Made by a program: the position numbers and the translations under genes | Part shown: piece by piece, positions 7,178-13,357 of the stretch | Position numbering within the stretch: the stretch's first letter is position 1 | Layout: every line of letters starts with the position of its first letter | The notes under the pieces: model-generated | Told to the model about the DNA's origin: nothing | Seen by the model: only the letters and a program-made list of their open reading frames with translations | Databases searched by the model: none | From: a virus | Length of the DNA: 41,612 nucleotides | IMG/VR virus record: IMGVR_UViG_3300020396_000014 | Location: 1-41,612 of that record | Direction: 5' to 3' (one strand)

Positions 7178-7467
7178 TAGTAGTTACCCCAATCTGTGTC
7201 ATGACGAGTTGTCTCGTGAAGAGTTTCGCCATAATATGTTTTAGCATACTTAGATGCGTCAGTATAGTGATTGATATTTTCCTGACCGCCAGTGAAATCT
7301 GAAAGCTTTTTATCTTCAGCTGTACGCTTTTTACGAGCTACGACCTGAACCTTTGCAGTGTTTTTGCGAATGACTGAAAGCCGATTTTTACGAGCATTTT
7401 CATTCTTACGCTTTTCAGCAATCGCGGCGATCATTGCAAGACGGTCTGCCATATTTGTTGCAATCAT
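7177..7467 (-). CDS. Basic small protein, unknown
   Basis: 96 residues starting MIATNMADRL. The start at 7467 is used because GGAG lies 7 nt upstream; the earlier ATG (7494) lies within the promoter -10. Lys/Arg-rich middle part (RKNRLSVIRKNTAK), C-terminus acidic and aromatic. First gene of the operon that runs through the HD hydrolase. Confidence 0.68.
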   Translation of the reverse strand: MIATNMADRLAMIAAIAEKRKNENARKNRLSVIRKNTAKVQVVARKKRTAEDKKLSDFTGGQENINHYTDASKYAKTYYGETLHETTRHDTDWGNY

Positions 7468-7492
7468 GATATTCTCCATTTGATTTAAGGTC

Positions 7493-7521
7493 ATACTACC
7501 ACAGTTTTAAAGGGATGTACA
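7493..7521 (-). promoter_or_regulatory. Promoter of the TGTACA family, overlapping nearly to an upstream stop codon
   Basis: TGTACA (7521-7516), 17-nt spacer with CTTTAAAACTGTGG, -10 TAGTAT (7498-7493) with extended TGn. The upstream element CGCATTTAACTG also encodes the last codons and stop of the gene 7525-7920. It drives the 7467 operon including the HD hydrolase. Confidence 0.82.
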
Positions 7522-7524
7522 CAG

Positions 7525-7920
7525 TTAAATGCGGTTCCATGAATAAAAAAGCTCTTTTTCTTTCTTAAATGCATCTATTTCCCATGGACGATCATTGTAA
7601 TCGAGATGTCCGAATGACTCTCCATTCCAAGTTTTTTCAAAGTCATCAAAGACTCCGTGAAGAACTTGCTGTACGTGTACCAGCTCGTGAAATATTGTAG
7701 TAACAATCTCATCGATAGTATTTTTTGTGTTGACTTCAATACCAGCAGTAGAGTCATCATCAAATCCATCGAAGTAGCCACAAGCATCATTCTGTGCTTT
7801 AAAACGAATTACTAGTTCATCAAGATCTGAAAGATCGAGAACCTCGTTCGCATGATTAACAATTGAGTCAATCATTTCTGGTTTAATCTTTTTTGGAAGA
7901 TTGATTGTATCAAGAATCAT
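7525..7920 (-). CDS. Zinc metallopeptidase-like protein (HELVH)
   Basis: 131 residues starting MILDTINLPKK. GAGG lies upstream of 7920, and the longer reading (8001) would overlap the gene before it heavily. The motif TTIFHELVHVQQ is the HExxH zinc signature, with downstream DRPWEIDAFKKE giving a possible third ligand (Glu). This resembles small SprT- or ImmA-like peptidases. The substrate is not visible. It follows the gene ending at 7925 with a 4-nt gap. Confidence 0.68.
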   Translation of the reverse strand: MILDTINLPKKIKPEMIDSIVNHANEVLDLSDLDELVIRFKAQNDACGYFDGFDDDSTAGIEVNTKNTIDEIVTTIFHELVHVQQVLHGVFDDFEKTWNGESFGHLDYNDRPWEIDAFKKEKELFYSWNRI

Positions 7921-7924
7921 ATTA

Positions 7925-8125
7925 TTATACCTCGATAAGGTCAAAAGGATCGTAAGGATCGTCGTATAGTTGTTCCCAGCATTCTTGAAGGGCATCCTCA
8001 TTGTTTGAAGAAAAAGTAACAGTGTTATCAGGATTGATTGTGTAGTTAACTTCTAATCCATCAGTGAAGATAGGAAGAAGTGAAAATTGAAAGGTTGGGT
8101 TAGGTTGAAAAGTAAAAGATTTCAT
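7925..8125 (-). CDS. Small acidic protein, unknown
   Basis: 66 residues (MKSFTFQPNPTFQFSLLP start) with an acidic C-terminus (YDDPYDPFDLIEV). AAAGGAAACCAA precedes the ATG. It is directly followed by the HELVH gene, so the two may work together. Not recognised. Confidence 0.65.
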   Translation of the reverse strand: MKSFTFQPNPTFQFSLLPIFTDGLEVNYTINPDNTVTFSSNNEDALQECWEQLYDDPYDPFDLIEV

Positions 8126-8171
8126 TTGGTTTCCTTTTTGGTTGTTTTGTTTTGATATTGATTGGATATTT

Positions 8172-8384
8172 TTAATTAAATTCGTGTGGAGTATTTTTGA
8201 ATGTTTTAATAAGTTGATTTAAAGTTAAAAGAAAGAATGTAGAAGTTATTTGATTATGTGATGGAAAAATCATATATTGTGTGTTTTTTGGAAGATTTAG
8301 TGATTTGATATGAGAGATGATTTGAGGAATGGTATCGAAGTCGGAAAGTGAAGTTTGGTTTTGATTTAAAAGTGCGTATGTCAT
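8172..8384 (-). CDS. Small protein, unknown
   Basis: 70 residues starting MTYALLNQNQT at 8384, with GGAG seven nt upstream; the earlier ATG (8396) is too near the promoter. Rich in Asn, Gln, Thr and Leu. First gene after the promoter at 8408-8436. Not recognised. Confidence 0.6.
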   Translation of the reverse strand: MTYALLNQNQTSLSDFDTIPQIISHIKSLNLPKNTQYMIFPSHNQITSTFFLLTLNQLIKTFKNTPHEFN

Positions 8385-8407
8385 GTTTATCTCCATTTGA
8401 TAATACC

Positions 8408-8436
8408 TTTGTACAATACTTTTAATAGAATGTACA
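8408..8436 (-). promoter_or_regulatory. Promoter of the TGTACA family, weak -10 variant
   Basis: TGTACA (8436-8431) and TACAAA (8413-8408) at 17-nt spacing, then GGTATT as in the sites at 9780 and 23082, where the -10 is TATAAA. A second TGTACA at 8415-8410 overlaps the -10. It starts right after the terminator at 8443-8462. Confidence 0.65.
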
Positions 8437-8442
8437 ACAAAA

Positions 8443-8462
8443 AATGCGCCGAAAAGCGCATT
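8443..8462 (-). terminator. Intrinsic terminator joined to a promoter
   Basis: Stem AATGCGC / GCGCATT with 6-nt loop, followed on the minus strand by TTTTGTTG. The T-run leads directly into the next promoter's TGTACA. Ends the operon whose last gene is 8496-8702. Confidence 0.85.
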
Positions 8463-8495
8463 AATTTAGAGTGTGACATAAATGTTACAGCAGCA

Positions 8496-8702
8496 TTACC
8501 ACTCTTTGTGACAACCATCGGATTCATTTTCATCAAATCCAGCCCAATAGTCGTTTACTTCTTCTTTTGTCATTCGATCTTCAGTGATATGAATACCCTG
8601 ATAAGATCCACCAGTCCAATAGTGCGGTTCTGGATAACGACGGTACCAGCTATCTGCTGATCCTCTATCATATGGCCCACCATGACGTTTATTGTATGCC
8701 AT
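8496..8702 (-). CDS. Conserved-type small phage protein (MAYNKRHGGPYDRG)
   Basis: 68 residues. The N-terminus MAYNKRHGGPYDRGSADSWY with Arg/Gly/Tyr-rich character, and MTKEEVNDYWAGFDENES, are features I recall from many marine T4-like phages. Function unknown. AGGAG precedes the ATG. Last gene before the terminator at 8443-8462. Confidence 0.78.
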   Translation of the reverse strand: MAYNKRHGGPYDRGSADSWYRRYPEPHYWTGGSYQGIHITEDRMTKEEVNDYWAGFDENESDGCHKEW

Positions 8703-8712
8703 TATATTTCTC

Positions 8713-8778
8713 CTATGTTAACGTTGCAATAAGAAGACATGCTAGGAAGATGCCTTCGAGAATTGGTTGCTCGAACAT
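8713..8778 (-). CDS. 21-residue hydrophobic peptide
   Basis: MFEQPILEGIFLACLLIAT is a single hydrophobic helix. GAGG lies 7 nt before the ATG. It overlaps the end of 8742-8951 by 37 nt in another frame and ends 11 nt before the next start. Support is the ribosome site and hydrophobicity only. Confidence 0.45.
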   Translation of the reverse strand: MFEQPILEGIFLACLLIATLT

Positions 8779-8951
8779 TTTTGTACCTCAATTTGTTTCA
8801 TTGTGTATTCCATGTAGGTTGATCCTACTTTGTTCTTTACTTCTTTAATAATCAATTTGTCATCAATGTTGTCAGCCAACCGTTTTGATACCAGCTTAGA
8901 AATAAATTCTAAATCGTGATAATCATATAAGGCTGGCTGACATATTTTCAT
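8742..8951 (-). CDS. Small protein, unknown
   Basis: 69 residues (MKICQPALYDYHDLEFISK start), mixed helices. The ATG overlaps the stop of the peptidase-like gene 8948-9586 as ATGA. Not recognised. Confidence 0.62.
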   Translation of the reverse strand: MKICQPALYDYHDLEFISKLVSKRLADNIDDKLIIKEVKNKVGSTYMEYTMKQIEVQKCSSNQFSKASS

Positions 8952-9586
8952 GATGACATCCTTTCTTTCCGAGCGGCTGTTAACCGATCATAGCTTTTCT
9001 TCCAGACTTCTGGAGATTTGATATTCGATGACTCGGTAACTTTTAACTTCTTTTCTTTGAAGCAAGCTTTGAGATAAGCAGCATTTTCGCTACTCATAAA
9101 ACGAGAAACCAGTTTAAGAAGAGTGATACGAAAGCGTACATCATGGTGCATATTGCCTGCGCTATGTGCCATCTCATGGAGAAGAACATATTGATTTAAA
9201 CCGCTTCTACGATTAAGATCAATATTATGAGCCCATGCACGGCCAGCTGTTCTGCTACCAGACATTTCAGCCAAAGCAATATTTCTTACACCGGCAGTTG
9301 ATATTTTTTTCCAAGTCTTTGAAGCTAAAACTTTGTCACAATATTTTTGAGCTTCTTCAAGATTTTGAAACTTTTTACCCTGACCATAAGTACGTTCGTA
9401 CTTAAACTCAGCACTATAAACTTTTGATTTGTCTGAGTCACGAGAATATTTACCGTTCTTACGACCAGTTTTAATCAAAGTTTCTTTCTTATTTACATAG
9501 TCAAGAAACTTCATAATAGTATCATCGTCCCAACCTTTACCTTTGAGATCAACTACAACTGGCTTTTGATAAGAGTGATAAATCAT
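8948..9586 (-). CDS. Putative zinc metallopeptidase (HEMAH)
   Basis: 212 residues. The motif VLLHEMAHSAGNMHHDVRFR carries HExxH followed by further His and Asp residues, as in SprT/WLM-like peptidases, where a His or Asp downstream is the third ligand. The N-terminal 120 residues are basic and unplaced. Second HExxH protein in the window; the two share little beyond the motif. Coupled by ATGA to genes on both sides. Substrate unknown. Confidence 0.65.
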   Translation of the reverse strand: MIYHSYQKPVVVDLKGKGWDDDTIMKFLDYVNKKETLIKTGRKNGKYSRDSDKSKVYSAEFKYERTYGQGKKFQNLEEAQKYCDKVLASKTWKKISTAGVRNIALAEMSGSRTAGRAWAHNIDLNRRSGLNQYVLLHEMAHSAGNMHHDVRFRITLLKLVSRFMSSENAAYLKACFKEKKLKVTESSNIKSPEVWKKSYDRLTAARKERMSS

Positions 9587-9756
9587 AATTCATTCCTTTG
9601 CATTTCTACAATCATATCCAATTCGATACTGTCGGCTTTATCATCAAAAAGTTCTGATAGAGCCAGGATACGACCCGCTGGAATTGGATCTTCTGATGAT
9701 TGCGTGTTGGCGATTAGCTTCCGAAGCATCTGAGAAATTTCACGATATTCTTGCAT
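9583..9756 (-). CDS. 57-residue small helical protein
   Basis: Starts MQEYREISQMLRKLIANTQ and contains PIPAGRILALSELFDDKAD. AAGGAG lies before the ATG, and the stop overlaps the next ATG as ATGA. First gene after the promoter at 9780-9808. Unknown. Confidence 0.68.
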   Translation of the reverse strand: MQEYREISQMLRKLIANTQSSEDPIPAGRILALSELFDDKADSIELDMIVEMQRNEL

Positions 9757-9779
9757 TATGATCTCCTTATCATGGTACC

Positions 9780-9808
9780 TTTATACCACAATATGAAGAG
9801 AATGTACA
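9780..9808 (-). promoter_or_regulatory. Promoter of the TGTACA family
   Basis: TGTACA (9808-9803), 17-nt spacer ending ATTGTGG, -10 TATAAA (9785-9780) with extended TGn, then GGTACC. Directly follows the terminator at 9815-9834. Drives 9756 to 8496. Confidence 0.82.
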
Positions 9809-9814
9809 ACAAAA

Positions 9815-9834
9815 AATGCGCAGTTAAGCGCATT
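9815..9834 (-). terminator. Intrinsic terminator joined to a promoter
   Basis: Stem AATGCGC / GCGCATT, loop of 6 nt, then TTTTGTTG on the minus strand running into TGTACA. Near-identical to those at 8443 and 23117. Confidence 0.85.
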
Positions 9835-9862
9835 AATTTAAAGTGTAATATATTTGTTACAG

Positions 9863-10111
9863 CTAACCTTTATAGATTTTTGTAAGATGCGTTTCAAATG
9901 ATTCAACTTTTGCAAGTCTATCCGGCCAAAGAATGTATTCTTTTTCAGGATTTTTCTTTAGATTATTTAATAGTGGAATAATTGCGTTATACAAATCGTC
10001 TAATCTTGTTTGACTTGATTCAGCATCAACGGCTGAATTCATAGCTTGTTTTGAAACTTCTAATTCATCTTCGGTAACAGCTGTAAAGCCAAAATCAAAC
10101 ATATCACTCAT
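9863..10111 (-). CDS. Conserved-type small phage protein
   Basis: 82 residues (MSDMFDFGFTAVTEDELE start, then IIPLLNNLKKNPEKEYILWP and a KIYKG end). I recall this pattern from T4-like cyanophages; function unknown. Overlaps the gene upstream by 8 nt and is last before the terminator at 9815-9834. Confidence 0.78.
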   Translation of the reverse strand: MSDMFDFGFTAVTEDELEVSKQAMNSAVDAESSQTRLDDLYNAIIPLLNNLKKNPEKEYILWPDRLAKVESFETHLTKIYKG

Positions 10112-10310
10112 CGGTAGTTCCTCTATCTTTTAATATATCTTTCATAGTATCGGATGCTGTAGTAGTAAATAGACTTGGAACAACACTATGAACAAGCAAA
10201 AGTGGTACTAATGCCTGTAATTTAACTGCAATTGTTACTGCATTATACATATGATCTATTGCGGTTTCATTTACCTCATTTAAATGTGATTGACATTGCT
10301 TGCTAAACAT
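10104..10310 (-). CDS. DUF6356-like membrane-associated protein
   Basis: 68 residues. HLNEVNETAIDHMYNAV, a hydrophobic middle (VKLQALVPLLLVHSVVPSLF) and TTTASDTMKDI follow the pattern I know from DUF6356. One membrane helix is likely. Function unknown. Confidence 0.7.
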   Translation of the reverse strand: MFSKQCQSHLNEVNETAIDHMYNAVTIAVKLQALVPLLLVHSVVPSLFTTTASDTMKDILKDRGTTDE

Positions 10311-10515
10311 TAGTGGTATCCTCTATTTCTTTATATCTTCTAGCTATGTACGCATGATAACTTTCTTGTTTTTCAACTGGTGTAACACTTAAATCCATTA
10401 GCTTGCTTCTTTGTTGTGCTTCATGCATGTTTCGTCTGAAATTTTTTGATCGTTCAATATGATAATAATCAGACATTTGTCTACTCAATTCAATTTCAAT
10501 TTCAGCTTCAGTCAT
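10303..10515 (-). CDS. Small charged protein, unknown
   Basis: 70 residues, Glu/Arg/Tyr-rich and helical (MTEAEIEIELSRQMSDYYHI start). Coupled by short overlaps (8 and 4 nt) to its neighbours. Not recognised. Confidence 0.65.
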   Translation of the reverse strand: MTEAEIEIELSRQMSDYYHIERSKNFRRNMHEAQQRSKLMDLSVTPVEKQESYHAYIARRYKEIEDTTNV

Positions 10516-10784
10516 ACCATTTCGCCTTCTGGTTTCTTTTCTTTGTTTTTATTAATTATTGGAACCCTTTTCATAGGATCACCACCTTTTTCTACGCATC
10601 CAATTTCTAATGCTTTCCATGTATTTTCGCCATAAGTATTATTTAATTTTGATATTAGCGATTGAGATAGTTCTACAATATTTTGTGTTGTCATTTGGAC
10701 GCATTGAGCTTTACTATGATATTGTGTTCCTTCAAAGACAAATCTCTCATTCGGCTCTACAAGCAAAAAAAGCGAGTATAGCAT
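10512..10784 (-). CDS. Small, possibly exported protein with two cysteines
   Basis: 90 residues starting MLYSLFLLVEPNERF. The start at 10784 is chosen because it follows the stop of the upstream gene by about 10 nt; the ATG at 10835 would overlap that gene by 41 nt. The N-terminus is short and hydrophobic. Two Cys (KAQCVQ and EIGCVE) could form a disulphide. It follows two clearly exported proteins. Confidence 0.58.
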   Translation of the reverse strand: MLYSLFLLVEPNERFVFEGTQYHSKAQCVQMTTQNIVELSQSLISKLNNTYGENTWKALEIGCVEKGGDPMKRVPIINKNKEKKPEGEMV

Positions 10785-10794
10785 CCATACGCCG

Positions 10795-11244
10795 TTACCC
10801 ACCGTCTCTGCCGCCAGCAATAAAGTCAGTGCCAACTGTTATAAGACATGTATAGCCACTTTGGCTTACAACCATAGACCATTTACCACTATCCATATTT
10901 ACATAAAAAGATACAGGGGCTGTGAATGGTTGAGCAAACTGTGGAGGACGACCAGGAGGAATCATATACAATACGCCTGCTGCATCAAATAGTTTTTTCT
11001 CACCATATCCTTCTAGCAAGTTGATTACATATTCTGTATTATCACACGGAATTCTCATTGCCTGCTGGGTCGGATTTCTTGGAAGTTCTGTAGGTGGAGC
11101 CGCATAGTTTTTATCTTTTTTGTCATTTAATGTATTAGGCGCTGAGGGTTCTAAATACAGTTCTGGATCTGCTTTTACTGATATACTCGCTGTACATGAC
11201 GTAACAATGAATACTGCACTTGCTAATAATACTTTTTTAAACAT
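10795..11244 (-). CDS. Putative lipoprotein
   Basis: 149 residues with a signal sequence (MFKKVLLASAVFIVTSC) ending in a lipobox-like VTSC, so Cys17 may be lipidated. The mature part is Pro-rich first (APPTELPRNP) and then has a domain with VINLLEGYGEKKLFDAAGV and WSMVVSQSGYTCLITVG. Probably periplasmic. It lies with a signal-peptide glycine-zipper protein (11686-12045). Envelope modification or superinfection exclusion is possible but unproven. Confidence 0.65.
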   Translation of the reverse strand: MFKKVLLASAVFIVTSCTASISVKADPELYLEPSAPNTLNDKKDKNYAAPPTELPRNPTQQAMRIPCDNTEYVINLLEGYGEKKLFDAAGVLYMIPPGRPPQFAQPFTAPVSFYVNMDSGKWSMVVSQSGYTCLITVGTDFIAGGRDGG

Positions 11245-11392
11245 TTGTTAATTCCTTAATTCTTTTTATATAAGCATACTTTTCTTTCACTTCTTCTTTT
11301 ATTTGTTTTCTCAATATTTCTATTTCATTTGCTTGTTGCAAAAGTATTTTACGATAGCGTTCAGCTTCTGTATCGTCTGTTAACTGCACCAT
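11237..11392 (-). CDS. 51-residue coiled-coil peptide
   Basis: Starts MVQLTDDTEAERYRKILLQQ and continues as a charged helix (KQIKEEVKEKYAYIKRIKE). AAGGAG lies before the ATG, and the stop overlaps the lipoprotein start by 8 nt. Unknown. Confidence 0.65.
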   Translation of the reverse strand: MVQLTDDTEAERYRKILLQQANEIEILRKQIKEEVKEKYAYIKRIKELTNV

Positions 11393-11410
11393 AATTATAC
11401 TCCTTCAACT

Positions 11411-11686
11411 CTAATGTATATATTTGCTTTGTGAAGCCATTATCATATCTTCAATACTAGCTTTTTCAGTTCGAATAAATGGACTTATACTATCTCGACT
11501 TTTACTAATTTCGTCAATCATAGCCTGATAGTCATCATCTTTTAATATTGATTTATAAATACTTAACGAACAAGCAGCCAATATGCCGGCAACTAATTCA
11601 GGTTCATTACCCTCATCCATTAATTTACAGCTAATATAATTTATAATCTCTGTCATTCTTTCCATGTCCATATCATCTCTTTTCAT
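11411..11686 (-). CDS. Small helical protein, unknown
   Basis: 91 residues (MKRDDMDMERMTEIINYIS start) with LVAGILAACSLSIYKSILKD. Its ATG shares a base with the stop of the glycine-zipper gene (TAATG). Probably cytoplasmic. Not recognised. Confidence 0.65.
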   Translation of the reverse strand: MKRDDMDMERMTEIINYISCKLMDEGNEPELVAGILAACSLSIYKSILKDDDYQAMIDEISKSRDSISPFIRTEKASIEDMIMASQSKYIH

Positions 11687-12045
11687 TATGGTAACCCATC
11701 CACATATATTGTAGATCCTAAATATTGATCTCCTCGAACAATTGTGCTACCTCGATATAGTCTCCCATAACTTTGAGCCTGCCAAAAAACTGTTCGAACT
11801 TTATAGCATCTTTTGTTATTATTATTTAATGATGATAGCGCGGCCCCGGCAATCGCGCCTCGGTCATTTCCAGTAATTATTTTTCCGAGTGCAGCTCCAA
11901 CGATTATAGAGGTTAAAAAATTAGAATTATCTTCACACTGATAACCATTATTTTGAATATGCGTCACATGAGCTAATCTTGTCGCAGCGCTACTAGACGT
12001 TGCGATGAATGTTAATGCTGAGCACATTAATATTAGTTTTCTCAT
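11686..12045 (-). CDS. Exported glycine-zipper protein
   Basis: 119 residues. The N-terminus is a type I signal peptide (MRKLILMCSALTFIATSSSA). The middle has IIVGAALGKIITGNDRGAIA, a glycine-zipper of the type found in 17-kDa surface-antigen-like outer membrane proteins. The C-terminal part has CYKVRTVFWQAQSYGRLYRG. First gene after the promoter at 12071-12099. Likely in the periplasm or outer membrane of the host; its job there is unknown. Confidence 0.68.
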   Translation of the reverse strand: MRKLILMCSALTFIATSSSAATRLAHVTHIQNNGYQCEDNSNFLTSIIVGAALGKIITGNDRGAIAGAALSSLNNNNKRCYKVRTVFWQAQSYGRLYRGSTIVRGDQYLGSTIYVDGLP

Positions 12046-12070
12046 TTATATCTCCATTTTATCTCATATA

Positions 12071-12099
12071 ATTATATCATATTTTTGTACAAAAGTAAA
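12071..12099 (-). promoter_or_regulatory. Promoter (TTTACT, 17 nt, TGaTATAAT)
   Basis: On the minus strand TTTACT (12099-12094), 17-nt spacer and TATAAT (12076-12071) with extended TGA. A TGTACA occurs, but inside the spacer. Drives the exported-protein operon down to 9863. Confidence 0.75.
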
Positions 12100-12102
12100 T
12101 AA

Positions 12103-12180
12103 CTATTTGTGTAAAACAGACACCCAGTGAGTGCAGTCGTCACAGGGGTCGTCAATCAACCAATTTGCAGGAAAATCCAA
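12103..12180 (-). CDS. Possible TTG-started 25-codon ORF, in frame with the lipase stop
   Basis: Reads LDFPANWLIDDPCDDCTHW... to TAG. CAGGAG lies about 8 nt before the TTG. It is in the same frame as the lipase gene, separated from its TAG by six codons. It may be a separate CxxC micro-protein or a readthrough tail. Support is weak. Confidence 0.35.
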   Translation of the reverse strand: MDFPANWLIDDPCDDCTHWVSVLHK

Positions 12181-12198
12181 AAGTAGTCTCCTGGATCT

Positions 12199-12966
12199 CT
12201 ACTCTTTCATATTTTTTATATTCTCTATGTAACAATCCATACTATGATCGCTAAAGTTATCTATTTTTAATTTTATAATACCAGCAGCCATGCCTTTTAA
12301 TCTATCCCAAAATCTTTTTAAACCAGATACATTTACAAATTCTCCATTAGAATTCATATAATGCTCTGTTCCATGGTGTCTATAGCCCATCATTACCAAG
12401 GGCACGCGTGTAACAACATCGTTATTATTTACGAATCTATGATGAATTACACCAAGAGAATTACAATATTTTTTAAATCCTACGCGAGGAGAACCGAATG
12501 TATATAACTCAACTGGATCTTTTAGGAATAAATTATGTAAGCACCGTGACGACATGATAGTTGCCATACCAGCACCAAGAGAATGCCCGCAAAACCAAAG
12601 TGTTTTACTATTATTTTGTTTTCTATTTAGATCTTCGCATATAGCTGGCCAAAGCTCATCAACTTCGGCTTTAAATCCTTTATGAACTCGGGAAACAGTT
12701 TCAGCCATTACTGGAATAGATTGTAAATCAGCTTTAATATCATTAAATTCTGTAGGCTGAGTTCCTCGGCAAGCAATGATACAATCATACTTATTCATAA
12801 ATCTATATGCCTGTGCGCCATTGACATCATAAAATTCAATTGTATTGAATTCGAGCCGGCGCGCAGCGGCCTTAGCTTCTTTAAGGCCGGAGTACGCAAT
12901 TGCTGATAGTTGAGCAAACAGGAGGCTTCTGGCTTTAAAACTTAATTGATTTATTGGTTGTGCCAT
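12199..12966 (-). CDS. Class 3 lipase family hydrolase
   Basis: 255 residues of alpha/beta-hydrolase fold, lipase class 3. The nucleophile elbow is WFCGHSLGAG with Ser129. The acid is Asp183 (NNNDVVTRVP) and the base His241 (SDHSMDCY), in the right order. CRGTQ (residues 66-70) is the oxyanion strand. No signal peptide, so it would act in the cytoplasm or after lysis. A T4-like late promoter lies at 13000-13007 and AAGGT precedes the ATG. A late lipase could attack host membrane lipid during lysis or be part of the virion. Ends in TAG with an open frame after it. Confidence 0.88.
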   Translation of the reverse strand: MAQPINQLSFKARSLLFAQLSAIAYSGLKEAKAAARRLEFNTIEFYDVNGAQAYRFMNKYDCIIACRGTQPTEFNDIKADLQSIPVMAETVSRVHKGFKAEVDELWPAICEDLNRKQNNSKTLWFCGHSLGAGMATIMSSRCLHNLFLKDPVELYTFGSPRVGFKKYCNSLGVIHHRFVNNNDVVTRVPLVMMGYRHHGTEHYMNSNGEFVNVSGLKRFWDRLKGMAAGIIKLKIDNFSDHSMDCYIENIKNMKE

Positions 12967-12999
12967 AATAGTATTACCTTGTATTCTTTTAGATAATAC

Positions 13000-13007
13000 T
13001 ATTTATA
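13000..13007 (-). promoter_or_regulatory. T4-type late promoter TATAAATA
   Basis: TATAAATA on the minus strand, followed by G, 34 nt before the lipase ATG, with no -35 needed in gp55-type late promoters. It lies between the 13011-13202 gene and the lipase. Confidence 0.7.
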
Positions 13008-13010
13008 TAT

Positions 13011-13202
13011 TTACTCGCTTAGAAAGACTGCTTGTCCCTTAATGACTCCGCCTTCCTCACGAAGTTCAGCTTTTGCTTTTTTTTCGTCTTCTAACTTTTT
13101 AATCTTAGCTGCTTGATCTCTAATAATTTTTTGTTGTGTTTCAATATCCATAAATTGTTTATCCAATTCTGATGTTTGAGGAAATTCAATAATTTTACTC
13201 AT
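13011..13202 (-). CDS. 63-residue coiled-coil protein
   Basis: MSKIIEFPQTSELDKQF, then a charged helix (QKIIRDQAAKIKKLEDEKK), and a C-terminal GGVIKGQAVFLSE. AAGGAGATAGTGA precedes the ATG. It lies just after the atypical tRNA and probably shares its transcript from 14220. Unknown. Confidence 0.7.
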   Translation of the reverse strand: MSKIIEFPQTSELDKQFMDIETQQKIIRDQAAKIKKLEDEKKAKAELREEGGVIKGQAVFLSE

Positions 13203-13241
13203 TCACTATCTCCTTATAATATATACTATTCTATATATATT

Positions 13242-13351
13242 TGGCTCCAAGGGCAGGATTCGAACCTGCACGAATATAAATATTCTTTTGCTAAGACTAT
13301 ATATTCACAGCATAAACAGTGCTGCGTGTCTACCTATTCCACCACCTTGGA
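13242..13351 (-). tRNA. Atypical class II tRNA, anticodon GUU (Asn), 110 nt, CCA encoded
   Basis: On the minus strand: acceptor TCCAAGG / CCTTGGA (7 bp), Leu-type D-arm (GTGGAATAGGTAGACAC), anticodon stem CAGCA / TGCTG with loop CTGTTTA (anticodon GTT), T-arm GCAGG TTCGAAT CCTGC, G73 and encoded CCA. Between anticodon stem and T-stem lie 38 nt forming a 7-bp stem (GAATATA / TATATTC) with a large loop. Normal variable arms have 4-5 or about 11-20 nt. G73, U1-A72 and the CUGUU loop resemble tRNA-Asn. Position 37 is U, where ANN-decoding tRNAs usually have a modified A. The D-arm is identical over 21 nt to the tRNA-Leu at 15839. It starts 6 nt after the synthetase-like gene. Confidence 0.82.
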
Positions 13352-13357
13352 TTATTC

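Noticed and set aside
13265-13272. TATAAATA on the plus strand
   Set aside because: Lies in the variable arm of the tRNA with no plus-strand gene after it; chance match.
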